A stretch of DNA of 63,436 nucleotides from Alphaproteobacteria bacterium GM202ARS2 (GCA_014323835.1 JACONH010000007.1:1-63436); one strand, 5' to 3'. Shown: positions 29,295 through 37,774, counted from the stretch's first letter. Notes: a model not told the origin generated them from the letters alone. Numbers and translations are program-made.

Positions 29295-29558
29295 ATGAAT
29301 ACGAAGAGCGACATATACTACTGCTACGACGTCAAAGATTCCTACGAAGTTGTCTATCGAGGAATCACAAACGATCCCAAAAATTGCGAAAAACAACATA
29401 AAGAACAAGGCTGGCAGTTCACGCATATAAACATGTCCTCCAAACGGCTCACATACGAAGAAGCCAGAAAAATAGAAACAATACAGCTCCGAAAATACCG
29501 CCTGGGACACCACGGAAAAAGTCCCAGATACAACAAAGCCCCCGACCCCGAAGACTAA
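29295..29558 (+). CDS. Small GIY-YIG-like protein, paralogue 1
   Basis: 87 residues. The core VVYRGITNDPKNCEKQH resembles the second half of the GIY-YIG nuclease motif (YIGxTxDxxxRxxxH), and RYNKAPDP near the C-terminus matches the conserved Asn region; the classical GIY triplet is not clear (YYCYDVKDSYEVVYRG). Start ATG 29295 has a strong CAACAGGAG site upstream. It is about half identical to the gene at 29709. Catalytic activity is uncertain; it may be a diverged nuclease or a regulator. Lies directly behind the type III restriction genes. Confidence 0.62.
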   Translation: MNTKSDIYYCYDVKDSYEVVYRGITNDPKNCEKQHKEQGWQFTHINMSSKRLTYEEARKIETIQLRKYRLGHHGKSPRYNKAPDPED

Positions 29559-29612
29559 AACACACCACACACAGAGTCCCTTTCATCACCCTTGCTTAAA
29601 TATATATATATG

Positions 29613-29668
29613 ATACTTTAAGTATAAAAAAAATAAATCTTGCATGATTAAACGTTTACATATAAAGT
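29613..29668 (+). promoter_or_regulatory. Promoter with upstream palindrome for the second GIY-YIG-like gene
   Basis: The 13-base inverted repeat ATACTTTAAGTAT at 29613-29625 is the core of the palindrome seen at 29195-29209. A TTGCAT -35 box begins at 29640, again 21 bases from the palindrome centre. The -10 region is TAAAGT at 29663-29668 (17-base spacing) or the overlapping TATAAA at 29661. An alternating TA run (29600-29611) precedes it. Confidence 0.65.
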
Positions 29669-29708
29669 GAATACCCAACATGACAACCTCAAACAACAGG
29701 AGAATGTT

Positions 29709-29969
29709 ATGAGCAAAAGTAGCGAACGCGACACATACAACTACGAACTGAAGCAAGGGCGCATGGTTGTCTATCGAGGCATTACAAAAGACCCCGCAGA
29801 CCGCGAACTACGCCATCTGCGAAGTGCTAAGATATTCACACACATGCGAGTAGACCGCCGAGTGCGCACATACGAAGAAGCTAAGAAGAAAAAAAGAGAA
29901 TTGCTCGTGGCACACCGCACAGTATATGGCGAGAACCCCAAATACAACAAAGCCCCCGACCCCTTCTAA
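29709..29969 (+). CDS. Small GIY-YIG-like protein, paralogue 2
   Basis: 86 residues, a tandem paralogue of the preceding gene: shared VVYRGIT-DP, RTYEEAKK and NPKYNKAPDP segments. It is more basic (KKKKRELL) and keeps an Arg in DPADRELRH where GIY-YIG nucleases have their conserved Arg; paralogue 1 has lost it (DPKNCEKQH). The start ATG at 29709 is preceded by CAACAGGAG as in paralogue 1. The duplication covers the promoter, palindrome and ribosome site as well as the gene. Ends 8 bases before the convergent ubiB stop. Confidence 0.62.
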   Translation: MSKSSERDTYNYELKQGRMVVYRGITKDPADRELRHLRSAKIFTHMRVDRRVRTYEEAKKKKRELLVAHRTVYGENPKYNKAPDPF

Positions 29970-29977
29970 CCCCCCCC

Positions 29978-31564
29978 TCACGGCATCAGCCCACCGTGCA
30001 CAATTAACGTATACGTCCCCACCGCGCACAGCACCCCTATCAGTGTGCCGCCCACCACTCGCCACAGCGATACCCTACCCCTCTCGGCACGCCCCCCTTC
30101 TCGTAGACTACGTGCCAGTGCCTCGACAGTCTCTGGGTGCAGTTTCACCCCCTGTTCGCTCAAGCCATCCAAGTGCCGCAACAAGCGCATCACCCGCTCA
30201 GGCAATTCCTCGCCCACGCTGGCAGCGCGCCCCACCAGTTCCTTCAGTTGCCTATCAAAACGCTGGTGCTCCTTCTGCCACTCGGCTATCAGCGGACGCA
30301 CCAAAGCCCACATATTCGCCTGCGGATACAGCGTCCGACTCACCCCCTCCGTCACCAACATCGCCTTTTGCATCATAACCAGCTGAGGCTGAATACCCAT
30401 CTCGAACTCGGTCGCAACCGCAAACAGCTGCGCCAGCAAATCCGCCATCGAAATAGACTCCAACGCTTTGCCCACGATGGGCTCGCCCACGGCTCGCACC
30501 GCACTGGCAAAAGCTTCCCTCGATTGGCCACTCGGCACCCAGCCCGCCTTGAAATGCACGTCGGCGACTCGCTTGTAATCCTCCCGCAGAAACGCCAAAA
30601 AAATATCCGCCAAATACGCCCGATTCATCCTATCCAAGCGACCCATAATGCCAAAATCCACCAGCACAATACGCCCTCGCTTGTCTATCAGCACATTGCC
30701 CGGGTGCAAATCCGCATGAAAAAAGCCATCGATAAACAACTGACGAAAAAAAGCCTGCGCACAGGCAACCACGATTTTATCTCGTCCCAAAGTCGCCGAC
30801 TCGGCAAAAGACGGATGATCCACGCGCACGCCATCGATACGTTCCATCGTCAGCACTCGCTTACCCGTGCGCTGCCAATCGATAGACGGAATATAAAAGC
30901 GCGCATCCGCCGCCATCGTCTTTTTCATCTCGCTGGCGGAAGCAGCCTCCATACGCAAGTCCATCTCCGTGCGCACCACGTTTTCCAACACACCCACAAC
31001 CTCAGGCAAACGCAGCCGATGCAAATCCGGGCGATGCCTGTCAATCAACGCCGCCAGCCAACGAAACAACGCAAAATCCCTCGCAAAAATACGAGCAACA
31101 TCAGGACGCAACACCTTAACAGCGACCTCTTTGCCGTCTCGAGTCACGGCAAAGTGCACTTGCGCAATAGAAGCAGCAGCAACGGGCTTGGCTTCGACAT
31201 GCTCGTAAAAAGACTGCCACGGCGCGCCTAAGTCTGCCTCGATGATGCGTAAAGCCTGTTTGGTCGAAAAAGGCGGCAGCTTGTCTTGTAGCACCACCAG
31301 TTCTCTTGCGACATCTGTGCCGACAACATCTGAGCGCGTCGCCATCATCTGCCCCAGCTTGATAAAGCCCGGCCCCAGTGTCGTCAAAGCACGCGCCAAA
31401 CGTTTGCCAGTCTCTTTTTTGCGCCCCGCTCGCAAACGCCCCACCCTGAAAAAGCCTTTCAGCACCCGCGGCATCGGCACAATGTCCGCTACAAAGCCCA
31501 AGTCATGACGCACCAGCACGAACACAATACGCAAAAGACGAGCAAACAACGATACCGAAGACAT
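29978..31564 (-). CDS. ubiB: Ubiquinone biosynthesis regulatory protein kinase UbiB
   Basis: Atypical protein-kinase-like ATPase needed for ubiquinone synthesis. The family-defining KxGQ motif is present (GFIKLGQMMATRSD, Lys69), with VAVKVLRPDV as the ATP Lys strand, the catalytic-loop HADLHPGNVLI and metal-binding LVDFGIMGRL. Two hydrophobic helices at the C-terminus are expected membrane anchors. Start ATG 31564 has AAGGAG eight bases upstream; the frame extends to 31630 inside ubiE but that start lacks support. 528 residues. Six bases after ubiE. Confidence 0.95.
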   Translation of the reverse strand: MSSVSLFARLLRIVFVLVRHDLGFVADIVPMPRVLKGFFRVGRLRAGRKKETGKRLARALTTLGPGFIKLGQMMATRSDVVGTDVARELVVLQDKLPPFSTKQALRIIEADLGAPWQSFYEHVEAKPVAAASIAQVHFAVTRDGKEVAVKVLRPDVARIFARDFALFRWLAALIDRHRPDLHRLRLPEVVGVLENVVRTEMDLRMEAASASEMKKTMAADARFYIPSIDWQRTGKRVLTMERIDGVRVDHPSFAESATLGRDKIVVACAQAFFRQLFIDGFFHADLHPGNVLIDKRGRIVLVDFGIMGRLDRMNRAYLADIFLAFLREDYKRVADVHFKAGWVPSGQSREAFASAVRAVGEPIVGKALESISMADLLAQLFAVATEFEMGIQPQLVMMQKAMLVTEGVSRTLYPQANMWALVRPLIAEWQKEHQRFDRQLKELVGRAASVGEELPERVMRLLRHLDGLSEQGVKLHPETVEALARSLREGGRAERGRVSLWRVVGGTLIGVLCAVGTYTLIVHGGLMP

Positions 31565-31569
31565 GGGGA

Positions 31570-32316
31570 TTACTCCTTGATAGCGTGATAGAGATGCACG
31601 GCTTTGAACGTATAAGGCGTTGCTCGACAATCGACAAAGCCCGCCCGACCCAGAGCGGCTTTGATGTCAAACGGCGCGGCAAAACGCTGGATGCTCTGTG
31701 CCAAATAACGATAGGCATCGCCGTTGCCCGTAATCCACTGCCCCATCCGCGGAAGACAAGAAAAAGCATAAAACTGATATAGGTCTTTGAGGACGGCATC
31801 ACGCACCGGGCTGAGCTCGAGGGCAAGGAACTGCCCGCCAGAACGCAAACAACGATAGGCTTCACGTAAAGATTGCTCATAATCGGTCATGTTACGCAAA
31901 CCAAAAGCATTGGTGATAACGTCAAACTGCTCGTTGGCAAAGGGTAGCGACTCGCCATCACCAACAAGCCACCGCAGCGGCAACGTATCAGCAGACGAGC
32001 GCGTAGCACGACCATGAGTCAGCATAGACATCGTGCTATCACAAGCAACCACATGGCTGTTGGTGTGAGCATGGGCGATGCGCACCGCCAAATCACCGCT
32101 GCCTGTTGCGACATCTAGGACGGATAAGCGCGCACGTATAGCTGTGCGGGGACGAATGGCTTGCACGAGGGCTTGCTTCCAAGCACGCTGGATGCCCAAC
32201 GACATCACGTCATTCATAACATCATAACGGGACGCCACCGACGTGAAGACATCCTCGACGAGTTTGCGCTTGGTGGAAGGCTCAACGGAGCGATAGCCAA
32301 AAGGAACGTGTGCCAT
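31570..32316 (-). CDS. ubiE: Ubiquinone/menaquinone biosynthesis C-methyltransferase UbiE
   Basis: SAM-dependent C-methyltransferase of quinone biosynthesis, 248 residues. Family signatures are VFTSVASRYDVMNDVMSLG at the N-terminus, SAM motif VLDVATGSGDLA, and NAFGLRNMTDYEQSLREAYRCLRSGGQFLALE. Directly precedes ubiB on the same strand, the common ubiE-ubiB pair of proteobacteria. Presence of ubiB nearby favours ubiquinone rather than menaquinone. Confidence 0.95.
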   Translation of the reverse strand: MAHVPFGYRSVEPSTKRKLVEDVFTSVASRYDVMNDVMSLGIQRAWKQALVQAIRPRTAIRARLSVLDVATGSGDLAVRIAHAHTNSHVVACDSTMSMLTHGRATRSSADTLPLRWLVGDGESLPFANEQFDVITNAFGLRNMTDYEQSLREAYRCLRSGGQFLALELSPVRDAVLKDLYQFYAFSCLPRMGQWITGNGDAYRYLAQSIQRFAAPFDIKAALGRAGFVDCRATPYTFKAVHLYHAIKE

Positions 32317-32413
32317 ACCCTGTTCTTACGTGTGGTTTCTGTTGCCAGTCATGCACATTCATAGTAACAAGAGCATAGTAACAAGAGCCAACAACGATGG
32401 CAAAGAGTTTGTC

Positions 32414-32488
32414 GGGCGCGTAGCTCAGCGGGAGAGCACTACGTTGACATCGTAGGGGTCGCTGGTTCAATCCCAGCCGCGCCCACCA
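32414..32488 (+). tRNA. tRNA-Val (anticodon GAC)
   Basis: 75 nucleotides including an encoded CCA. Acceptor stem GGGCGCG pairs with CGCGCCC; D arm GCTC-AGCGGGA-GAGC; anticodon stem CTACG/CGTAG closes the seven-base loop TTGACAT, anticodon GAC; T arm GCTGG-TTCAATC-CCAGC. All stems are Watson-Crick. It stands 14 bases from the edge of the third accessory block, as is common for integration sites, though no integrase or repeated 3' end was seen. Confidence 0.97.
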
Positions 32489-32502
32489 GACATAGGTTTT
32501 TA

Positions 32503-33240
32503 TCAGTTCATTTTCTCTATCGCATTTTTTGCCAGATCGTTGACAAGCTGTTGTAGTTGTTCAGGTGATAAGGCATCAAGTAAACGTACGCCACCTTCGA
32601 AATTAAGGCGTTTTAACCATTCACGATAGGCTTCTCGTTTAAGCAACCCGTCTCCTTTCTCGAATGATTCTCGTAACCGTTTATAGATGCACGTGAGTAT
32701 ACCAATATTTGTTTCCATTGTTGGTCGCTCAAAAACACTTGCGAATATATCTTGCTCTAACAGCATAACCTCTAGAAATTCATTGGGTGCATCGGGAGTA
32801 ACTTTATGTGCAGCATGCCCTAGCCACCAGAGACGTGAAATTGCGTTTCTACTCTTCAACGACCTTATATCAGGCAAAAAATAACGTGACGCTATTCTTC
32901 TTTTGACATCTTCTTCTGAGGAACCCTTTATCCAGCGATTATAGGTGTAGTCTTTTGCCTCAATATGGGTCATGTAAGCCCACACTCGCTCATCACTTGC
33001 CTGTTTAGGTGAAAGATTTTTCAGATTCTCATAGACCTTTAATGCATTCTCCTTGTCATCTTCCGGCGCGTAAGAAGTCAAGCTGAGAGAGCCAGTGCAA
33101 GAGATACTCGACTTTTTTATTTTCACCATATCAGTGAAAGATTTTATCGTGCTAAAGTAACAGTCTTTATTTTTCTCAATGTTACTGAGCAACGTCGCAA
33201 CGGAATTCTCGCTTAGATAATAGACAGTATCAGTCATCAT
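32503..33240 (-). CDS. Unknown protein of the methyltransferase/GHKL ATPase operon (possibly DUF6339-like)
   Basis: 245 residues, soluble, mostly helical by appearance. A middle segment NLSPKQASDERVWAYMTHIEAKDYTYNRW and the later NAISRLWWLGHAAHK are the most conserved-looking parts and recall, from memory, the uncharacterised DUF6339 family; this is not verified. No nuclease or ATPase motif was seen. It overlaps the upstream gene by 11 bases and is the last gene of the four-gene operon. The DNA is AT-rich compared with the housekeeping genes. Role in restriction is suggested only by context. Confidence 0.6.
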   Translation of the reverse strand: MMTDTVYYLSENSVATLLSNIEKNKDCYFSTIKSFTDMVKIKKSSISCTGSLSLTSYAPEDDKENALKVYENLKNLSPKQASDERVWAYMTHIEAKDYTYNRWIKGSSEEDVKRRIASRYFLPDIRSLKSRNAISRLWWLGHAAHKVTPDAPNEFLEVMLLEQDIFASVFERPTMETNIGILTCIYKRLRESFEKGDGLLKREAYREWLKRLNFEGGVRLLDALSPEQLQQLVNDLAKNAIEKMN

Positions 33241-34090
33241 TAATAATCTTATCGGTGACAGTTAAGAACTCTTGCAAGCTTCCTTCGAGGAGTTTTTGAG
33301 CATCAGATAAACGATTTTTCTCTTTATCACTTCCGGGCAAAGCCAAATTTTGCTCTTCTAATTTGGCACAGAAAGCGCGCACCCACTTCAATTCTTCATC
33401 AATGCCGTCTCCATCTTTTTCATCGGCATCTAACTCATGGAGCAAGCTGACTATGATCGGGAAATAAATCCCTTGCATCAAAAGTGCATCTCCCTTCGGT
33501 GCTGAACGCATCAATTTCAGCTTATCAAGAAAAGATTTTGAGACAGAAATAATGATATGATTATAGTCTCTATCGTAACGATATTCATCGTCTCCCATAG
33601 CATTATCCACTTCAATCTCAAAAACTGAGCCCAAATGCACCTTGGAAGTAACATAAAGATTTTTTTCTTCGTCTATAGCCAGTACGGTACCACTCGCAAA
33701 GTCAAAAGACTTTTTACCGAATTCTGGATGTATGAGGGGACTTGAAAAACCCTTTATGTCAACACAACTGACAATATAAGGTGAAATTGTAATTTTTCCG
33801 CCGAGAATCCCTTCTTCTACAAAGTATGCAAATTGATTGTCAAAACCTGATTCAAGATGACGAAAACCCGTTTCTATAGATTTTATAAGAACGGCATAGC
33901 ACGCTTGTTCTTTTTTTATCAATTCAACAAGGGGGGCATCCTCGGAGAGGTCAAATTCAAATGTGAAATGTATCCCATCTTTTTTCGATTGAGACTCAAG
34001 CGTAAATTGAAAGTCATAGCCACCCTGATAATCATCATTATCTCGGCGCAACACTGGATGTGGAAAGACTTTATTCGAATTATATTGCAT
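33230..34090 (-). CDS. Unknown protein of the methyltransferase/GHKL ATPase operon
   Basis: 286 residues of no family I recognise. The N-terminus NKVFPHPVLRRDNDDYQGGYDF is distinctive; the first 130 residues look beta-rich, followed by VLAIDEEKNLYVTSKVHLGSVFEIE and a helical, charged C-terminus (DADEKDGDGIDEELKWVRAF). No signal peptide, membrane segment or obvious catalytic motif. It overlaps the ATPase gene upstream by 11 bases and the 245-residue gene downstream by 11 bases, so the three are translationally coupled. It is a candidate effector or recognition subunit; this is inference from its place only. Confidence 0.6.
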   Translation of the reverse strand: MQYNSNKVFPHPVLRRDNDDYQGGYDFQFTLESQSKKDGIHFTFEFDLSEDAPLVELIKKEQACYAVLIKSIETGFRHLESGFDNQFAYFVEEGILGGKITISPYIVSCVDIKGFSSPLIHPEFGKKSFDFASGTVLAIDEEKNLYVTSKVHLGSVFEIEVDNAMGDDEYRYDRDYNHIIISVSKSFLDKLKLMRSAPKGDALLMQGIYFPIIVSLLHELDADEKDGDGIDEELKWVRAFCAKLEEQNLALPGSDKEKNRLSDAQKLLEGSLQEFLTVTDKIINDD

Positions 34091-35900
34091 TTATGAACTC
34101 CACAATTTGCGCAGAATTAGTAGGAAGCGGTTCCGACGTTTTAATCTCAACACTACAGTGCGTTCCTTTCTCTACCTCAAGTGGCAGTGAAGGAGAACAA
34201 TCCTCAATGTCTATCTGTGTTTGCCCTGTGTCCCCGGCTATCGAAAGACGCAAGCTCCTAATTCTCCCTGTTTCATCCGGTGTGAAATAGACAATATAGC
34301 AATTTTTGTCACTTTCTTTCGACACAAGACGAATATTATTGACGGGATATAAATGTACTTTTCCTGGTACTCGTTTAGTACCCCCCTTGCCACCACGACC
34401 TTTTCCCTTGCCACTATTCCCTCCGACCCCACCATTCTTCCCACCAGACACTTCGGTAGGTTCTGAGCCATATAAGCGACGTCCAGGCTTTTTTGGAGGC
34501 ATGAGATAAATTTCCTGTGGACTTTCTAGAGGCGGGTCAGATGACTCATCAGGCGAACCCCCATCATAATCAGGGTCAGGGAAATATTTAGATAAGTCAG
34601 TAATATTAGACTTTTTACTGAGCTCAATTTCTCTGCCGGCAATTTCTTTTATCTTTGTTCGAATCCATTCTATCAGTTTATTAAACTGCTTTTTTTCTTC
34701 AGAATCAAGACGTTTTGGGTGGAACTCATTGTGTGCTGGATTTTCCATGCTACGGAGAATCTTATTGCCCTTTGGGTCACAACACCTAAATGTAGCATAA
34801 AACGAATCTACACCGGGCCATCTGCGTAATTTTTCCTGCCCACGCGTTATCAACATACCAGAACGGAAGAAACTGACAGTCTTATCCCCATCTTCACAGA
34901 CCCGAATGCGCAGTTCGCACATGCCAAAGCCGTCAATTTTTTCTTCAATAATTTCATCTTTAATACCAGTCAGTATTTCCCAATCGATTTTTGCTCGATC
35001 AACAAGACCACCATCATCTTTAAGGACGTTGAATATTTCTGACAACGTACTCGTATCGATGAGGTACAGATTGTCCTTTTTGCTATCTTTTTCAGGGGCG
35101 ATTAGAACCTCCAAGTCTTTGTCATGGATAGCAAGGAAGTAATTGGCGATAATATTTTTCGCTATTTCGTGCCTCCATTTCTCCTTTTTATCGAAACCAG
35201 CAATCCAAACAGCTGTGCCTAGTTTAGGCTCACCACTGTTTGTATCCCTAAAGAATGGCGGAATATCAGCCATGGTATCCACAAATTGGCAATTGTTCTT
35301 GTAACCATAATAGCCAATTCCTTGGTATCTTTCTTCTTTACCGTGTGAAACAAGTATAGATTTGCCCTGAAAGCGTTCGCATATTTTTTGCGATTCTTCA
35401 TCTTTATAGCAACTCCAATAGAATACTGTTCGAAGGTTGGAAACTGCAAAAATTGCATTTTTCCCTATGCCAAATGACCCACCGGCAGTATCATTTTCTT
35501 TATGGCTTGTTCCTTGTTTTTTGACTAATGCATCCCAGTTAGCTGGCTGAAGCCCGATTGTATTGAAGTCACGTACGCAGAGATATTCGCTTTTTTCTAT
35601 TTCTCTTTTTGCTTTCTTAAATTCGCTTTCGCCTTCTTTGTCTTTCAGTTCTCCTATGCAAAGATTAATGGTTGGTTCTAACTCCCTCAACACTTCAATC
35701 CCCTTATCACGTGATTCAATAAGTTTAAATTCGACAGTGACTGCTCCGTCTTTCGTTGCTGCATCTAGAGAATTCTGCACCGTTTCGCGTGCCAAACTCC
35801 CATAGGGCTCGCCACTATAAATTTCTGTTGCCGCATGTCTATAGCCTTGTTCTTCCCCTCCACCAGTAGGGGGAAATTTCCATCCTTGTTTTTTTGACAT
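34080..35900 (-). CDS. GHKL (MutL/MORC-like) ATPase of a restriction-type operon
   Basis: 606 residues. N-terminal GHKL ATP-binding fold: N-box ETVQNSLDA (Glu39, Asn43, Asp46), a DFNTIG segment at 111-116 in place of DxGxG, and the G2 lid GGSFGIGKNAIF (140-151). A charged region follows, then a glycine-rich linker near residues 485-515 and a beta-rich C-terminal domain. ATG at 35900 has GGGAG eight bases upstream; a second ATG at 35906 is too close to that site. MutL/MORC-like ATPases of this type are known partners of DNA methyltransferases in mobile restriction-like loci. Here the partners are the cytosine methyltransferase 61 bases upstream and two unknown proteins downstream. Confidence 0.8.
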   Translation of the reverse strand: MSKKQGWKFPPTGGGEEQGYRHAATEIYSGEPYGSLARETVQNSLDAATKDGAVTVEFKLIESRDKGIEVLRELEPTINLCIGELKDKEGESEFKKAKREIEKSEYLCVRDFNTIGLQPANWDALVKKQGTSHKENDTAGGSFGIGKNAIFAVSNLRTVFYWSCYKDEESQKICERFQGKSILVSHGKEERYQGIGYYGYKNNCQFVDTMADIPPFFRDTNSGEPKLGTAVWIAGFDKKEKWRHEIAKNIIANYFLAIHDKDLEVLIAPEKDSKKDNLYLIDTSTLSEIFNVLKDDGGLVDRAKIDWEILTGIKDEIIEEKIDGFGMCELRIRVCEDGDKTVSFFRSGMLITRGQEKLRRWPGVDSFYATFRCCDPKGNKILRSMENPAHNEFHPKRLDSEEKKQFNKLIEWIRTKIKEIAGREIELSKKSNITDLSKYFPDPDYDGGSPDESSDPPLESPQEIYLMPPKKPGRRLYGSEPTEVSGGKNGGVGGNSGKGKGRGGKGGTKRVPGKVHLYPVNNIRLVSKESDKNCYIVYFTPDETGRIRSLRLSIAGDTGQTQIDIEDCSPSLPLEVEKGTHCSVEIKTSEPLPTNSAQIVEFINAI

Positions 35901-35961
35901 AACCATTGCTCCCTAAAGCTAAAGCACGTTCTATAACTTAGAATATTAAAAACCGTCAAGT

Positions 35962-37035
35962 TTAACCTTTTCTATTCTTCATATTCTCGAATACGTTCAT
36001 GCACTCTAATGCAAGCAAATATGCAGTCGGCACGCAGACTGAGTTGCCAATGAGTCGATACTGCTCGTTTTGCGGAACATTTTTAGGAAATAGTCTATTA
36101 TTTTTCTCGGTAATCCCTTCCATGCCTTGTAGACTGGCACACTCTCTAACTGTCAATTTTCTTATTCCCCATTCATCTTTGATGAAAGGCACATTATGCC
36201 CGCCTAAGCCCATGTTTGCAGTCAGGGTCGGACATCTATCATTATGTTTACCTCGTGCATAGTAGCGTCTTATCTGATAAATGCTATCGGGGTTTCCTGT
36301 CTTCTGGATTTCCTTATCAATTAAACCACGATACTTGTTGGAAACTGGTAAATAATACTCTTCACCGGGGTTTTTGCTCCTATCTATAAAGCTCGTTAGA
36401 GGTAAAACCTCTTTGGTAGACGACGGAAAACGAAAAGGATTACCATGAAAAACAGACCGCGAGGTAGCAACCATAAACAAACGATTGCGATCTTGTGGAA
36501 TGCCCCCATAATCACAAGAACTCATTACCTTGCGGGAACTAGAAGAAAACCAGTAGCCAGCACGACGTATCTCACGCTCGATTTCAGAGAACCAGCTCCC
36601 TCTTTCTCCATAGAGCAGATAAGGAACATTCTCCAGAACCAGTAGTGCTGGGCGATTTTCCCCAAATTCTCCAAGAATACGAATAATCTCATAAAACAAG
36701 CGTCCGCGTGGGTCGGAAAATCCTTTGCGATTTCCTGCCTGTGAAAAACTCTGACACGGAAAACCTGCCACTAGCACATCAGGTGGTTGCAAATCGTGGC
36801 TACTAACTTTTAGCTCTCTTATGTCCATCTCATATAAATTTACGTCATCATGACGGAAACGGAAGCTCGCACAAGCCGAGTCATCCAACTCGTTTGCCCA
36901 GATGGGACTAAAGCCTGCAAGCCGAAAAGAAGTGCAAAAATTGCCTATACCTGCAAACAAAAAAGCAACGGTAAGAACGCTCTGTCCATTCCCCTGTGTA
37001 ATCATGTGCGCGTGATTTGTAACCGTATCTTTCAT
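35962..37035 (-). CDS. DNA (cytosine-5-)methyltransferase
   Basis: 357 residues with the ordered C5-methyltransferase motifs: I FLFAGIGNFCTSFRLAGF, IV GFPCQSFSQAG (catalytic Cys94), VI LENVPYLL, VIII QIRRYYARG, IX RKLTVRECASLQGM and X QYRLIGNSVCVP. The target recognition region between VIII and IX is short. No Vsr nicking gene and no recognisable cognate endonuclease is adjacent; instead a GHKL ATPase and two unknown genes follow on the same strand. First gene of that operon; it probably protects host DNA from whatever the other three do. Confidence 0.92.
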   Translation of the reverse strand: MKDTVTNHAHMITQGNGQSVLTVAFLFAGIGNFCTSFRLAGFSPIWANELDDSACASFRFRHDDVNLYEMDIRELKVSSHDLQPPDVLVAGFPCQSFSQAGNRKGFSDPRGRLFYEIIRILGEFGENRPALLVLENVPYLLYGERGSWFSEIEREIRRAGYWFSSSSRKVMSSCDYGGIPQDRNRLFMVATSRSVFHGNPFRFPSSTKEVLPLTSFIDRSKNPGEEYYLPVSNKYRGLIDKEIQKTGNPDSIYQIRRYYARGKHNDRCPTLTANMGLGGHNVPFIKDEWGIRKLTVRECASLQGMEGITEKNNRLFPKNVPQNEQYRLIGNSVCVPTAYLLALECMNVFENMKNRKG

Positions 37036-37230
37036 AGGTATCTATTGTCGGAGCCAAACTAAGCATGACGTAAAGCATAGATTGAGCCTAAGAGCAACTC
37101 AGCAATTGCCACCGCGAGCTAGGACTCACGTTACTATTCTAAGTGGGCACATCATAGCCGAAAGCCTCTATTTCCTTTTGAGCTATGCTCCCCTTCGACA
37201 CGCGCACCAGTGAGCTTTTATTTTTTATCG

Positions 37231-37680
37231 TTATTTGCTACCATTTTTGCGTCTACGCTTAGGCTTTAAGAGAGCTCGGACAGCGTCAGTATCGATAGAT
37301 TTCAATAGCGTCTTGATATCCGCCCGTGCGATAATCTTCTTAGTGTCTCTATCGATGATGCCGATAGTCGTGTATCCCTTAGCCTGCTCGATGATGTCCA
37401 ACAGAGTCTCGGCATCGACGCGCACAACCACCCTCTCGTTATCCTTATCAATGATAGTCGGCTGTGTTTTGGTATCGACAACCACGACTTCCTCGATTGC
37501 TCTATTCATGTCTTTACCCACTGTCTGCCAGTCATCAGCCATTGCCCAGAAGTCGGATGCCATATCGCGACGCACCGCGGCGTTGATATCTTCCCCAAAA
37601 TTAATAGAAGGCGCGGCACGCGCCACCCCTGAGCCCAAACGACCCACAAAATCCTTTAAGAATGATACACGAGAAAGCAT
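37231..37680 (-). CDS. Unknown small basic protein with an internal repeat
   Basis: 149 residues of no recognised family. Two similar segments occur in the second half: IIDKDNERVVVRVDAETLLDII and, 29 residues later, IIDRDTKKIIARADIKTLLKSI, each predicted strand-turn-strand-helix. The C-terminus is strongly basic (LLKPKRRRKNGSK). No ribosome site is obvious at the ATG at 37680. An antisense frame covers the same interval but looks like a shadow. The 195 bases between this gene and the methyltransferase show no gene or structure I can name. Confidence 0.55.
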   Translation of the reverse strand: MLSRVSFLKDFVGRLGSGVARAAPSINFGEDINAAVRRDMASDFWAMADDWQTVGKDMNRAIEEVVVVDTKTQPTIIDKDNERVVVRVDAETLLDIIEQAKGYTTIGIIDRDTKKIIARADIKTLLKSIDTDAVRALLKPKRRRKNGSK

Positions 37681-37774
37681 AAGAAAAAACCAAATTCACG
37701 TCCTAAGACAACCATACTCTAACAAGAGATAGAACGTATCAATCATTTCGTCAAGACTCGATAGGCACGTGCCC

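Noticed and set aside
29208-29570. Minus-strand open frame of 120 codons opposite the first GIY-YIG-like gene
   Set aside because: The plus-strand gene has a promoter, a strong ribosome site and a paralogue; the minus frame has none.
34080-35900. MutL mismatch repair protein
   Set aside because: Only the GHKL ATP-binding motifs match; the MutL transducer and endonuclease motifs are missing and context is a methyltransferase operon.
32503-37230. Integrative element with att repeats at tRNA-Val
   Set aside because: No direct repeat of the tRNA 3' end on either strand at the far border and no integrase gene.
37036-37230. Structured RNA between the methyltransferase and the unknown repeat protein
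   Set aside because: No tRNA, tmRNA, SRP RNA or clear long hairpin could be recognised by eye.
37235-37732. Plus-strand open frame opposite the unknown repeat protein
   Set aside because: Ser/Thr/Val-rich with no domain; the minus frame has repeated, protein-like segments. Kept as less likely alternative only.
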